64,000 nt of DNA from Apostichopus japonicus. Taxonomy: Eukaryota > Echinodermata > Holothuroidea > Aspidochirotida > Stichopodidae. The stretch is from NCBI RefSeq assembly GCF_037975245.1, contig NC_092572.1:15320269-15384268 (forward strand), written 5' to 3'. A program made the translations under genes and the position numbers. This document shows, piece after piece, positions 21,330-32,599 of this stretch. Within the stretch, counting starts at the first letter, position 1. Every line of letters begins with the position of its first letter. Under the pieces are notes generated by a model. That model was given only the letters and a program-made list of their open reading frames with translations, was not told the origin of the DNA and did no database searches.

Positions 21330-22930
21330 CGGGGGGAGGAGTAGTGGAGAAATTGTTTTACAAAAAACGACTAAGTCCAAACAGCAGGATCTTTAAATAT
21401 TTGTAAAGCTTTAGAATCCAGAGGCCCACCTAACAGTCTAGTGGTAAAGACTTTTGCTTTTGCATCTCAAGGTCCCTGGCTCAAACTCAACCTCTGCTTT
21501 TCCTTTTACAATACTCATGTAAAAGGAAGAAAAAAAAAGGAAGAAAGAAAAAAGAGTGATACTTTGAAATAACTTCTTTTTTTTAATGACAAATCAGTTC
21601 ATGGACAGGATATACCTTCATCCCTCCCACCACAGTTAATACCCTTCAACTACCTGTCCAGAAACAGGTTATCCCTCATCAAATTATTATGCAAATACTA
21701 ATCAACACATGCAATGCATATTTCATAAACATTCTTAGTGATACCTGCATCTACTATTGAGATGGTTGGGTGACAACAGACAGTTATTTTCTATAATGTT
21801 TCTATTATTTATAATATCAGCCTGGGGGCAGTTATTTAATGATACTAAGTAGTCACATGTACATATGGGATAAGCCTATGGCCTTTTTACTTCACACCAG
21901 GTGGCTATCCAATTCACACCAGTACATTCTTTTTGGACATTTTTTTTTAAACATTTGGAAGACCATTTCATCATGAGGGAAAAAGAATTGATTTCTCCTA
22001 GATAAAAATAATAACCCCATCTTACTTTAGCCAGACAGGCTTGAATCCATAGGTTTGCTTGACGACAAGTTCCCAACAAAAAGGCGTTGGCCTTCCATGG
22101 CTGATTGATTATTCACTTTACAATACCATGGCACCCCTGCTACCATCAATAACATTTTCTTTAACTTTCATTTATTAACTAAACCTGATTTTGAATTAAT
22201 TTTAGATGACTTAATTTTTACATTTTTTGCCCTCCAGTTTGAAAAAGGAAACGATACTACCATAGCACAAACAACATACATGTGGAAAGGTTGCTCCCTT
22301 TCATTGCTGTCTCAATCACACCCCTCCCCCCCCGCTCTGACTACCACACCCCACCAAATTATATACACGAAGAGTGCATTATTGAAAGTTTCTTTAAATA
22401 TAGCCTTTTCATGCAGTAAACCTGTGCTGCTGCAAACTGAAAATTCAATTAAAAGATTCTCCCTCTTCACTTTCAACACTTTCATTTCTCCTTCTCTATC
22501 CTTCGCCTCACCACCCCCCCCCCCACCCCTGGTCCTTCCAACTATCATCCATAATTCCTGCCAATATCAAATTCAGTCACCTTAACATCCCCCCATAAAG
22601 TGTCAGTCAGTCAAGCACCACAATGTTTGTAGACCAAGAAATCAACACCCGAAACCCATTTATAAAACTTTAAAGCCCATCAAATAAAGATGCTGTCTTT
22701 TTCTTCTTTTTCTCTAAACAAGATAAACACACAAACACCAAATCCAAAATATATAAAATTCCAATTCCCATTTTGAATATTCTTCAAATTTTGTTTGCTA
22801 AGCCACGTTAAAAAAGTGAGTGTTATTCTTTTTGGCCTTCCCCCATCTTTGTGTTTGCATTGCAACAAGGTGTAGTTTTCTATATTAAAAAAAACAAAAT
22901 GAAATCAAATAAAACTTAAATAAAAGATGA
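21330..22930. other. Intergenic; nothing recognised
   Basis: A/T-rich sequence with short poly-A, poly-C and GA tracts. No exon, RNA gene or bounded repeat was found apart from the weak tRNA-like relic near 21,430. Confidence 0.5.
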
Positions 22931-23340
22931 TTACAGCACATGCAGGAGAAGAGTGAGAGCCCTCCCAAATACTACCGGCTTATGTATACAAAAGACCTTT
23001 TTTCCGAAATCCTTTTTCCGACATCGTGGCAAATCGAGAGTTACTTCCCCCCCCCTGCTCCACCATCCACGCAGGAACCCACCCAGACCCCCCTGCGGGG
23101 ACGATTTATTCTGTTCCAGTTTCTCGTCCAAGGAGGGTAACTCTATATGGTTCAGAGCTATGTCAAAGAAGAGCGGTTTGCACGGTGACGGCTTAAAGTC
23201 CAGTGGAAATGTGGTGAAGTTGGGCTTGGTAGCCAGGTCCAGCTGGTTGGCGTTGTACCAGTCAAGCCATTCCGCCAGCGGTCGATTGTCCTTCAGACCG
23301 AGTTGCGCCATTCCTTTGCTGATGGAAGGTTCATTGGAAT
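22931..23340 (-). CDS. SRP68: SRP68 last exon (signal recognition particle 68 kDa subunit, C-terminus)
   Basis: SRP68 forms a heterodimer with SRP72 on 7SL RNA and takes part in targeting nascent secretory proteins to the ER. After TTTTTCAG the frame reads (D)SNEPSISKG and then LKDNRPLAEWLDWYN, FKPSPCKPLFFDIALNHIEL and LDEKLEQ. This aligns with the vertebrate C-terminus (KDNKPLVERFETF, CKPLFFDLALNHV, LEDKLEQK). The short SRP72-binding tail GYIKGIF is represented by GGFLRGWW. Oddly, the frame then runs about 40 codons further than in vertebrates, through a G-run (C-run on the plus strand at about 23,046-23,055), before a stop at 22,931. That is either a real extension or a length error in the homopolymer. 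Confidence 0.9.
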
Positions 23341-24537
23341 CTGAAAAATGAACGCAGAGAGGTTCTTGGTAAGCCATGGTTTTTTTTTTTAAAGTATTCT
23401 TGGGTGGAGGGTATTTTCTATGGGTGAGGATAATCCGGAGGGTGGGGGAAGTCAATTCAATTAACTGTGAGAAACGTCATTGAATTAGGAACCACCTAAG
23501 GCCTATTCTCATCTTTGTAGTAAGTTTGTCACCTTGAGCTATGTGACAGTTCATAAGTAGGGGGGGTATATTCGAGTGGAATTTGGGATTCGAATCCCTG
23601 AATAGAGAAAGTTTACAAAAACTTGTTACTTTGCAGTCATTTTTTGTTATTGCTGTCACAAACAGAAATGGATACCCACTTTCTATTATTTGTAGATGAC
23701 AGAGACTGGTTCAATCGCAGTCTACAAGGCCAGATAAACTCTTTATATTTTGGCTTTCAATTTCTTTATTCTGACAAATTTCGATAGTACAAAAAACGAC
23801 AGTTTTGATCAGGCTTTTGATACTTCCATGTGATCCCTGGACATCCTACATTCAGCTACAAGCAAAAATAACTGTTGTCTGTCCTGTCCACCACAATAAT
23901 CCTATTGTAATATTTTCAGACCCTAAGGGCTAATAGGTCTCTTCCCCCCCCCCCCCAAAAAAAAAAGTGTGAAAAGGGACGGTGCTGCTTCCAACCGAAT
24001 GAATCTTTTCACTCATTGTTTAACCAAAGAGAAAAATTTGGGAGAGAAAACAACAGATTATTAATATAAAGGCCATATTTCTCTGAATCATTGTCTATGC
24101 TCTAATGGAATACATTTGTTCCAGTAGCAGGGTTCAATTCCCAGGTTCCAAATGGACACGGCAGTTTATTCTGCATTTTCCTGACGATCAGACCTAAAAG
24201 AGAACATCGATATGCCTCTCCACCGTTATCCCAAAGAACAACCCTTTCAGAAACTCAAGGGTACTAAAGGGATTTCTTCCTTTTAAATTAACCAGGGTCC
24301 TACACAAAATTAACAGGGTAGTAACATGATGGTCTCTGCCTGATTCCCCTCCCCCCACCCAATTTCTTTTCTTAATTTTTTGGTATTCATCCTTTCATAT
24401 ATAGTCCATCTTGCATTTTGCCTTTTGAAAAACAAGAATCCTTAATCTTCATCCAAAGCAGCAAAAAGTGTCTTTCCAAACACAGTAAATTGAATATTAT
24501 TATTATGATTATTATTATATTATTATTAACTACATAC

Positions 24538-24616
24538 CTAGAATGGAGGCCACCTGAGCAGAGTACTTCAAGCCGTTGATATCTTGTGCAAGAGTGTCCA
24601 ATTCCTCTACCTCCAC
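24538..24616 (-). CDS. SRP68: SRP68 penultimate exon
   Basis: The 79-nt exon on the minus strand reads VEVEELDTLAQDINGLKYSA then QVASIL. It matches the vertebrate DVQELITQVRSEKCSLQAAAIL segment immediately before the last exon. The acceptor is TCAATAG and the donor GTATGT, and the leftover base joins in frame with the last exon to give aspartate. The 1.2 kb intron between them has only an AT-rich microsatellite. None of the other SRP68 exons was found upstream in the window. Confidence 0.85.
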
Positions 24617-24660
24617 CTATTGATTAAATAAAACCAAAATCTAATCATGATGTCTTCCAC

Positions 24661-24800
24661 ATTAAGTTTTAGGGAGTGTCACTACCCGACAAGCCCTATA
24701 GGGTTTTTTAGTACACTTCCTTTCACAAGTTTTGTTTCTTATCTCCTTCTATGTCATATGTCATACTTATGTTAAAATAGAACAACAATCAATAAATGAA
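24661..24800 (+). mobile_element. LINE 3' tail fragment with hairpin (copy D)
   Basis: The stem is GTGT-ACTA (24676-24684, one bulged C) and TAGTACAC (24709-24716), followed by CTTCCTTTCACA and a (CAAT)n-like end. It is diverged but clearly related to copies A-C. Confidence 0.6.
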
Positions 24801-25219
24801 ATTAGTTACCTTTTTTTTAATTCGAGTAAAAGTTTTGTTTTTGTTGTTGTTGATATCAAAACAAAAGGAGTTTAACCCCTGGTCGACCTGGCGAGAGGTC
24901 CTACAGGGGATAATAAGTTTGTTTTTATAGAATAGACATTTTTTTTTTTTTCTTGGAAAGGTTGTCTATGTTCAGTCAGGGAATTGCTGGTAAATGAAGT
25001 CTTATATATTTACATAGGACAGGATAGCCATAATCATACCCGAGGTCAGAGTCGATGAGTCAATTAGGGAGGGATTTCTAAAGGAGAGGAATTTTTTAAG
25101 TACTGAGAATTGTGGAGACGGAGTGGTTTCTATTGTCTGGGTAGGGAGTGGTTGTGGTTTCTATTGTTTGATAACAATATAATCTGTATATATAAGTATA
25201 CTTGGGCCTAGACCCATTT

Positions 25220-28200
25220 AGGAAAGGATTTTTTTAATGGAATGAGACTTTAAGTAGTAAAAATTGTGAATACAGAAAGGGTTTGGTTTTTGGGTAGTGA
25301 GTTGTTGCGACTTTGTATTTCAGGGGGAGGTCTTCAATCAAAGGGTCGTTCTCGAGGTTGTTTTTGTATAACTTGGTGTTGAATTCTTCAAGTCGGGTGA
25401 AAGTAGATTTTGTGTTTCCTGCACGGAGAACGTACAAAGTAGCAATATAGGTAGGGATTTTGAGTGCGAGTCGATAAGCTGTGGTGTGGATTCTGTTTAA
25501 AATTTGTTTATTGGGATTAGAGATGGTAAGCAGGGAGATTCTCCCATAACTGAGAATTGGTTTTACTTTGGATTTATAGATTTGGATAATTGTTTTCGGA
25601 GGGAAGTTATATTTGTGTGAGAGGATTTGAATGGATTTAAGTTGGAACCAGCAGCGTCCTGCAGTTCTGTTACAAAGTAGATTAAACGATAATTTGCTAT
25701 CGAAAGTGGTACCAAGGAAGGTTGCATTAGGAGTAGCAGTGATTGAGGTGTTGAAAAGATTAATTTTGGAAATATGATTATGGTATTTTGAGTTTATTAT
25801 GGAGAAATTGGCTAGGTTAGATTTTGAGGGATATATTTTTGTTCTCCACATCGAGCACCAATTTTCGAGATGTGTAATTGCTCTTTTAATATTTAGTTCC
25901 GTCATATAGATATTTTTACTGGTGCTCCAAATGGCTATGTCGTCAGTGTACTGACTATAGTTGCATTCAGATAGAGGTGGGATGTTCAAATAGGGTGCAG
26001 GGGAGGAGGCTGAGAACAGCGCCCTGTGGAGTACCTGCACCAAGTGGAATAGGTTTTGATTGTTGGTTTTTGTAGCATATTTTGGCATTGCGCTCACTAA
26101 AGAAAGAGGAAAGAAGTCTGGTGTAATTGGAGGGGAGATTAAAGTTAAGTAGTTAAATTCTTATGCCGTTGTGCCAAGTTTTGTCGAACGCCTTTTTGGC
26201 ATCAAGGAAGAGGGCAGTGGTATCATGTTTTTTTATGAAGCCGATGCGAATTTCTTTGGAAAGGTGGAAAGTTTGGTTTATTGTAGATTTGTGTGCGCGG
26301 AATTAGCCTGATTGATACGGGCAAAGTGATTAATTTGCTCAAGGTGGTTTCTGGTGCGGTTATCTATAATTCTTTCGGCTGGTAGGAGACTAACTGGTCG
26401 ATAGTTTTGAATTTTGGTGTGTCTTTACTTAGTTTCGGTATTAAAGTCATTTTGGCGGATTTCCACAGGGTTGGGAAATGACCCAGTCTAAGGAGTTTGT
26501 TAAATAATGGGAAAATATGAGAGTTAATGAATATCGGAGGCCGACGGAGGGGAATCTTTTAGCATTAGGTCATTTATGTTGTCAAGACCAGGGGAGGAGG
26601 CATTTTTGCATATTCAGTGGCACTATACCAATCATTTATAACTATTTCTTTGAGTAGAGGGATGTTTTTGTTGAGACATCCTTAGAAGTTGGGGATAAAG
26701 CTGGTTGCATTACAGATAATTGTACGGTCTATTTTGTGTTGGAATCTGTTATCGTATGGAGGGCCATCTAAGATATTGAATATAGTTTTCAAGTATGATT
26801 CACTAAGCTTTATTTGGTCTAAAGTTTTTGTGATGAGGTTACCTACTTTATCTCTAAGGCATTCGTCTGTATTACCTGTGTTTGGGTTGTAATGGGTTTA
26901 TGATATTTTTTAATTTTTCCAAAAGTGTTTGGGTTTTTGTCATTAATGATTAAATCGCATTTGTTTTGGATTCGGTTTTGGTCGACCGCCGATATTTGTC
27001 TATTTATTTGTTTTTTAGGTTGGTTAATTTAGGTTTTTAGAGTTGGATCTGGGGAGATCATATAGGTTTTATGTTGGCGACGTCTGAGTTATTTAGTGTA
27101 AGAATATTCCTATTTAGTTTTGGATTTCTGTTTTGTTTTTAATGGGCAGTGTTGTTTGAAGGTATTAAAGATATGTTGGGCAATGCTGTCACAATATATG
27201 CCGATGTAATTTAGCTTGTTGTTGTGGTAATTGGCAATAGTGTTGTTTGTTATGATCCCTTTTTAAATGATGTCCAGTCTGTTTTATTGTAATTATACGT
27301 TAATTCGTTATTTTGGATGCGACTGAGGTTTATGTCTAGCTCAAAAAGGAGTGGAAAATGGTCACTGATTAGGTCATCTTCTAGGATTTGAATCGAATGA
27401 GTTTTAGTTGCAAGGTGGTTTGAGGTTATGGCGTAGTCAAGTAGTTCAGTATTATTGTTTATTGGGTTTATCCTAGTTTTGGTATTTTGGTTAATTATTG
27501 TTAAGTTGTGTTTATCACATATTTCTAAGAGGGATATGCCTTTTTCAGATATTTTGGTGCTACCAAAAATGATGTGGTGGGCATTTAAATCTCCTAGTAG
27601 TATTGTTTTTTTATTAGAACTTTTTTTGATTGTGGATATGGGCTCATTTGGGGACTATAATAGCTAATAATGTGGAGAGGTTTATTGTCTCTTTCGAGTA
27701 CAATTTCAATTGTTTGGGTTTGTTTGGGAGGAGGGTGGCTTTGAGGTTGTTTTTTTTCAGCAATAAGTACTCCTCCCATAGAGCGAGAGATATCGTGTCT
27801 GAAAGTTTGGTAACCAGGGATGCTAAGGTGGGAATTTTTATTTAGTTTAGTTTCGTTTAACGAAATGATATCCGGGTAGTGGTTGGCGAATATAGTAAGT
27901 AGGAGGCTTAATTTTGGAAGGATACTGTTGATGTTTAGGTGGAAGAACTTGACCGAAGGAGGAGGTGTGCTTGTCATGTAGGTGATTGAGGAGGGCTAAA
28001 TATTGAAGGATGGTGGAGATGTTCGATAATTACAGTTTCTGGGATATTTAAGTTTAGGTGTTTTAGTGCTAACACGGTGGCGTAACTGGCAAGGTCGTCA
28101 GATTTAATATTAATGTTGGCTTTTTGGAAGGTGTTTTGTACTAATTCAATTACAAAGGTTGCGATATTAAGTTTTTTTTCAGTGACGATTTTATTTGTTA

Positions 28201-29405
28201 TTTCAATTTTAGGAGTAAAATTGGTTACATTTGCGTAGGTTCTTTGTTCTTGTTGTTTGTTATTATTTTCAGTTTTAGCTTCTTTAAATTTTGGGCATCC
28301 TTTGTTAAGGGCGACATGAGTCCCTGAGCAATTGGCACATTTGGGTTTTCTTTTGGTTTGGGACAGTCTTTAACTCTGTGGTTTTTGCCACATCTGAGAC
28401 ATCTGGTTTGATTTTTGCAAGTATGGTGGGTGTGTCCAAAAAGTTGACATTTGAAACATTGAGTGATTTGGGGGGAGTTCGTGGTATTCTTCTGTTTTGT
28501 GTTTAGAGTATCCTAAGTAGAAACCTTGTTTGATTAGGGATTGTTGAGGCTCTTGTTCTTCAAACGTCATTTTTACTTTCCAAGTTGTATTGTTTGTGGC
28601 ATGACTAACGAGTCTTTTAATTTGTATTGGGGTGTATTCTTGGTCTTTGAGTTCTTGTTCAATATCTTTGATTTGAATTTCAGGTTTTATGCCACAGGCT
28701 ACTACGGAGAAGCCTCTTTGTCATACTTTTTTGGGGATTCTTGGTTTGGGGTTGCCTAGTTTAGTCTTTTGAGTCCATGGTTTCAGGAGGATATTTGCAG
28801 ATTTAGGGTCATGGGGGTGATAAGGATGTCGTTACTACAAAGACGGTTTATATTTGAGATCATGGCATTTGGTTTTTCTTCATTGATTAGTTTAGCAAGT
28901 GTTTATTTTGTTTTTTGATAGTTCTGGTAAGATTCCTGATACAATGATTGTTTGAGCGGACTTTTTGGCGGTTGGTTTGGAGTTAGGAGATGGGTTTATT
29001 TCAACGTAGATTGGACGATGTCTTTTTCTGCTATTTTTGTATAGGGATCCAGTCATTAATGTCTATGTCAAAATCAGAGAGGTTTAGGTTTTCGACTAGG
29101 GGGGCGGTTATAGGTGGGTAAGGGGTTGTCATATTGGCAAAACAGCCCCTCCCTACAGGTTTTAAATGGCTTCTATACAGTGAAATTGATCATAAACTTC
29201 ACTTACCAGAAAGAATTAGTCTCCAGCCTAAGACGGCGGACGGAAAGAATAGGAACTCCTTTTGAAGAGACACACTATGAATCGAAAGTGTACTCGGCAG
29301 CGTTATGTTGGTATCCAAGGACGCGTACATTTTGTAAATGGCGAGTAAGTCATAGAGTGAAGGATGATGGGGTGGCGCTATGTCAAAAAGCTAACTGTTG
29401 ACCAA
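25220..29405 (-). mobile_element. Jockey-like LINE, long decayed copy (minus strand)
   Basis: From right to left, the minus strand shows a 5' UTR-like region (about 29,400-29,050) and then ORF1 with a zinc-knuckle block (QLFGHTHHTC, then CLRCGKNHRVKDC, about 28,370-28,450) of the kind seen in Jockey/I-group gag-like proteins. An endonuclease start follows (27,594-27,977: FHLNINSILPKLSLL, DIISLNETKL). Reverse transcriptase follows, with YRPVSLL near 26,400, and then the QYTDDIAIW catalytic box near 25,940 in a 287-codon open piece (25,234-26,097). Frameshifts break ORF2 between 26.1 and 27.6 kb. It is inactive, but most of the body is present. Confidence 0.8.
25234..26097 (-). pseudogene. Reverse transcriptase C-terminal piece of the Jockey-like LINE
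   Basis: The 287-codon open stretch holds YTDDIAIW (RT motif C), NLANFS, NATFLGTTFD (the LG-T-D block following the palm) and KVKPILSYG. It ends normally for a LINE ORF2 C-terminus. It is in a different frame from the upstream RT motifs. Confidence 0.8.
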
Positions 29406-29479
29406 CACAATCCACAGAACCCTAAGGAAAGGAGAGGAATGCAAAAGAAATTAGCCAGTTTTCTTCAAAGTAAGTCTTG

Positions 29480-30115
29480 TACATTTAGCACAAAACATTA
29501 AACACTAATTAGCAACTAATTCCAACAAATTTTAGGCTGTGATTGAAACTTTACTGGTGGAAACATAATTAAATATATATTACATTTTTATGAACCTTTC
29601 TTTCTTATGACTAACCTTGACTGTATATTGCAGCTTTCCAGCTTAGCTGGTGTTTTTCCATCAAATCAGCTCATCTTTGAGTTTTCTGATCTTGACAACA
29701 ATCAACTGTCTTTTTAATTTACCACAACCCAGACCACACTAATTGGCAACTCTTTCCAACAATCTAAGGCAACAATCATCAATTTAAGACAACCAAATTA
29801 CTAATTACAAAATGATTCCAACAAACTAAGGCACCGGGTCTCATTAATTTAGCACAAAACAGACCACACTAGTTAGCAAATCATATCAATAAACTAAGGC
29901 AAAACTTATAAATTTAATACAAACACACCACACTAACTACCAACAAATTATCACAGTACTCCTCTTCAATTTAGCACAAACAGACCACACTAATCAGCTA
30001 CTCATTCCACCAAACTAAGGCACAAGGTCTCTTTAATTTATCACGAAACAGACCACACCAAAGTACCGACTGGTTCCAACAGGCTAAGGCACCGTGTCTC
30101 GTACATTTAGCACTG
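29480..30115. repeat. Satellite-like tandem repeat, ~60-65 bp imperfect units
   Basis: Around nine degenerate copies of a unit containing AATTTAGCACAAAACAGACC, ACACTAATTAGCAACTCATT and CCAACAAACTAAGGCAC run through this interval. Unit lengths vary. No ORF crosses it. Confidence 0.7.
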
Positions 30116-30194
30116 ATCTTGACAAGCAACTGTTGAGAGGACAAGACTGATGTTCATGATACTGGCTCACACTGATGTTTTCCTTGAATCTTAC

Positions 30195-30296
30195 TTTTTC
30201 TCCAATTTCTGTTAAATCACCTCCAGATAACACTTCCAGATCTCTCTGTAGAGGACAGGCTTGAAGGATCTTCTCGTATTTGGTGGAGTTTATGAT
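30195..30296 (-). pseudogene. Isolated ABCC (MRP-type) transporter exon, nucleotide-binding domain 1
   Basis: On the minus strand 34 codons read IINSTKYEKILQACPLQRDL then EVLSGGDLTEIGEK, ending in phase 0 at a GTAAGA donor. This matches the ABCC1/ABCC2 segment just before the signature LSGGQ ([21 protein letters not shown] type), and the exon boundary after TEIGEK is where ABCC genes are usually split. The acceptor side is poor, with no pyrimidine tract. I found no Walker A or LSGGQ exon on either side. It is best read as a stray or relic exon. Confidence 0.6.
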
Positions 30297-32450
30297 CTTT
30301 CAACCACTTGTTCTAAACCTGATCCAGCTTCATTACAGACATCCAAGACTCACAATTTTCCTTCAATTTTCTTCTTTCACCTGAGACAGTATTGTAAAAG
30401 ATAAGAAGATTTCATATATTGGAAAGCAGATAGACATTGCAACTAGACTCATTTTTATACACTCCCTACCGTCCTCCCCTCCCTCCCCCTGACTACCTAA
30501 ACAACCCTGACTGCTGCCTCATTGATATAACTATGTATAAACAAATGTATATGATTGTGGTTTAATGGCAGAAATAAACGAAACAAATACCAGAGCTTAA
30601 ATATTTCTGTGTTACTATAGTAAACTGCATACCCAAACGGAAGCATTACAGAATCTTCAATGTCTCAGACCTCCAGCAGGATGTTACAGTCACAGTTCAT
30701 AGAGTCTCCTTGTGAATCAGTGTGGCCAATGCAATGCTGTAAAGACAAATATCAAAGCAATATGTACAATATCTATATACCTTTGGTGTGAAATAAAGTT
30801 TAGTATTTTTTTAAAGTAGTTTTACATAAGATCATCTTCCAGTTTGCATATGCAGATACCTTTTTGATGAATGTTTACAAACATGAATAAACTGTACCTC
30901 TTTTTGTTACTAAGTGGCAGTGCCTGTTTATTTTTAATACTTGCAATATGACTCTTCAATGAACCTTACTAGACATTGCTATCAAACCTATGGAGTACTT
31001 CGTAAAATGCCAAAACTTCCTTTGATGTATATTGTTCACTATAATGGTCAAGCTGATTGAAAGGAATGAATTCAACACAATTTGAGAACATTTCATCAGC
31101 CAAACAATTTGGAGAGCATGTACTAGTTTAAACAAACTTAGCAAGCACATTCATGAGGAACTGGAAAATTGAAAAATGTCTGAAATAAACATCATTCTTG
31201 AAACGAGAAACATGACAAGTGAAATAAGGACCGACACTTAAGCTACAACATGTACACTTACAGTAGCAAAGATGAAAACTGGCTTTTCAGCCAATACACA
31301 AGTACCAACAACATACTAGTATATTCATGGTAAATCCTCATGTGCTTCCATGACTTCTAGCACCTGTGTAATAATATTCTATATCAACAAGGGCAGAGAT
31401 ACTATATCTTGTACTTATCTCTCAATACTCTTAATATGTGTTTACCATGAGTTGTGTTCCTCACAACTTTCAATCAATCTTTTCAAATTAAAAACCAAAA
31501 TAAAGACAATTACTCAACAATGAGAGGTTGACTTAGCAAAGTTTGAATTCGGTTTAATAATAATCAAAGTTTCAGTGAAACAGTTCTGCAGACCATAAAA
31601 TCATGCCTTAGGCATCAAAAGAAGGCTATGATGTGATAAAGAGATGCCTAGAGTTGGACCAATACTGTTAAGCTTAGCTTCAGGTCAAAATTATGCTAGT
31701 TGATCAAATTAATACATGTATATCAATTTAGTTACCTATGCTAGGTAACATCAGCTTTCATGGAGAGTTTTCTCCATACTTGAACCATCACTAACATCAA
31801 TTAGACCACAGAGCTAGGCCTAATTGCTTGAGAATTTCATTTTACAAAGTACCGTTGCTTGTATTAGAACTCTAGGGTAGGCTAGTTCGTCCTCATCTCT
31901 ATCTAGCCTTTGCTTTGGTAGGCTAGCCCAGGTTTCCCATTTTCATTTGGTGGTAGGCCTAGCCTGGGGCCATTTGTTCCCTCCCCTAACAACATTATTT
32001 TCCTCCCACTTAAAAGTTGAGTAACTTACCTCCCCTACATCATAGGGGAGTCAAGTATGTTTTCACTGGAAACTAACATTTCCAGGCCAGTTAACTAAGG
32101 TTTTTCATGGGAGGCATATTGGCTATGTGGAAAGAAAGATGTTGTAAGTGGAATAACTGTAAGAAAAAATTTAAAGGGAGAAAGGTAAAGTTAAGGGTGA
32201 AAAATAACATGGTTAAGGAAACTAACATACTATTTTCAAGGGAGGAGACTGTTGTTCTGTAGGCTCTGACTGCATATTCTTGTAGAGTAAGCTAAAGAAA
32301 GTTGTGATAGTATGAAAATAGAAAATGTGACCAGGTATCTTCCTTGTGTAACTGTTCAGTGATTGGAAGATAAAAAATGTTTGTGAATAGGTCGGATTGT
32401 TTGCATAGGATTGTATGCGAACATGGGGTAATTTACATGCGTGGAATTCA
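30297..32450. other. Non-coding; nothing recognised
   Basis: A/T-rich sequence. GCCTA/TAGGC strings become frequent from about 31.8 kb. No exon with supported splice sites was found. Confidence 0.45.
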
Positions 32451-32595
32451 TAGTGGTAATGGGTTGTTTGCTTGGCATTCATTGTGGGAATGAAATAACA
32501 TAGACAATTTAGCCTACACAGTAGTAGTGGTAATGGGTTGTTTGCTTGGCATTCATTGTGGGAATGAAATAACATAGACAATTTAGCCTATAGGT
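32451..32595. repeat. 74-bp tandem duplication
   Basis: The block starting TAGTGGTAATGGGTTGTTTG at 32,451 is repeated from 32,525 with essentially no change over about 70 bp. The near identity points to a recent duplication. Confidence 0.9.
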
Positions 32596-32599
32596 ATGC

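Noticed and set aside
29114-29401. Plus-strand 95-codon ORF near 29.2 kb
   Set aside because: It overlaps the presumed 5' UTR of the Jockey-like LINE on the other strand and has no splice support.
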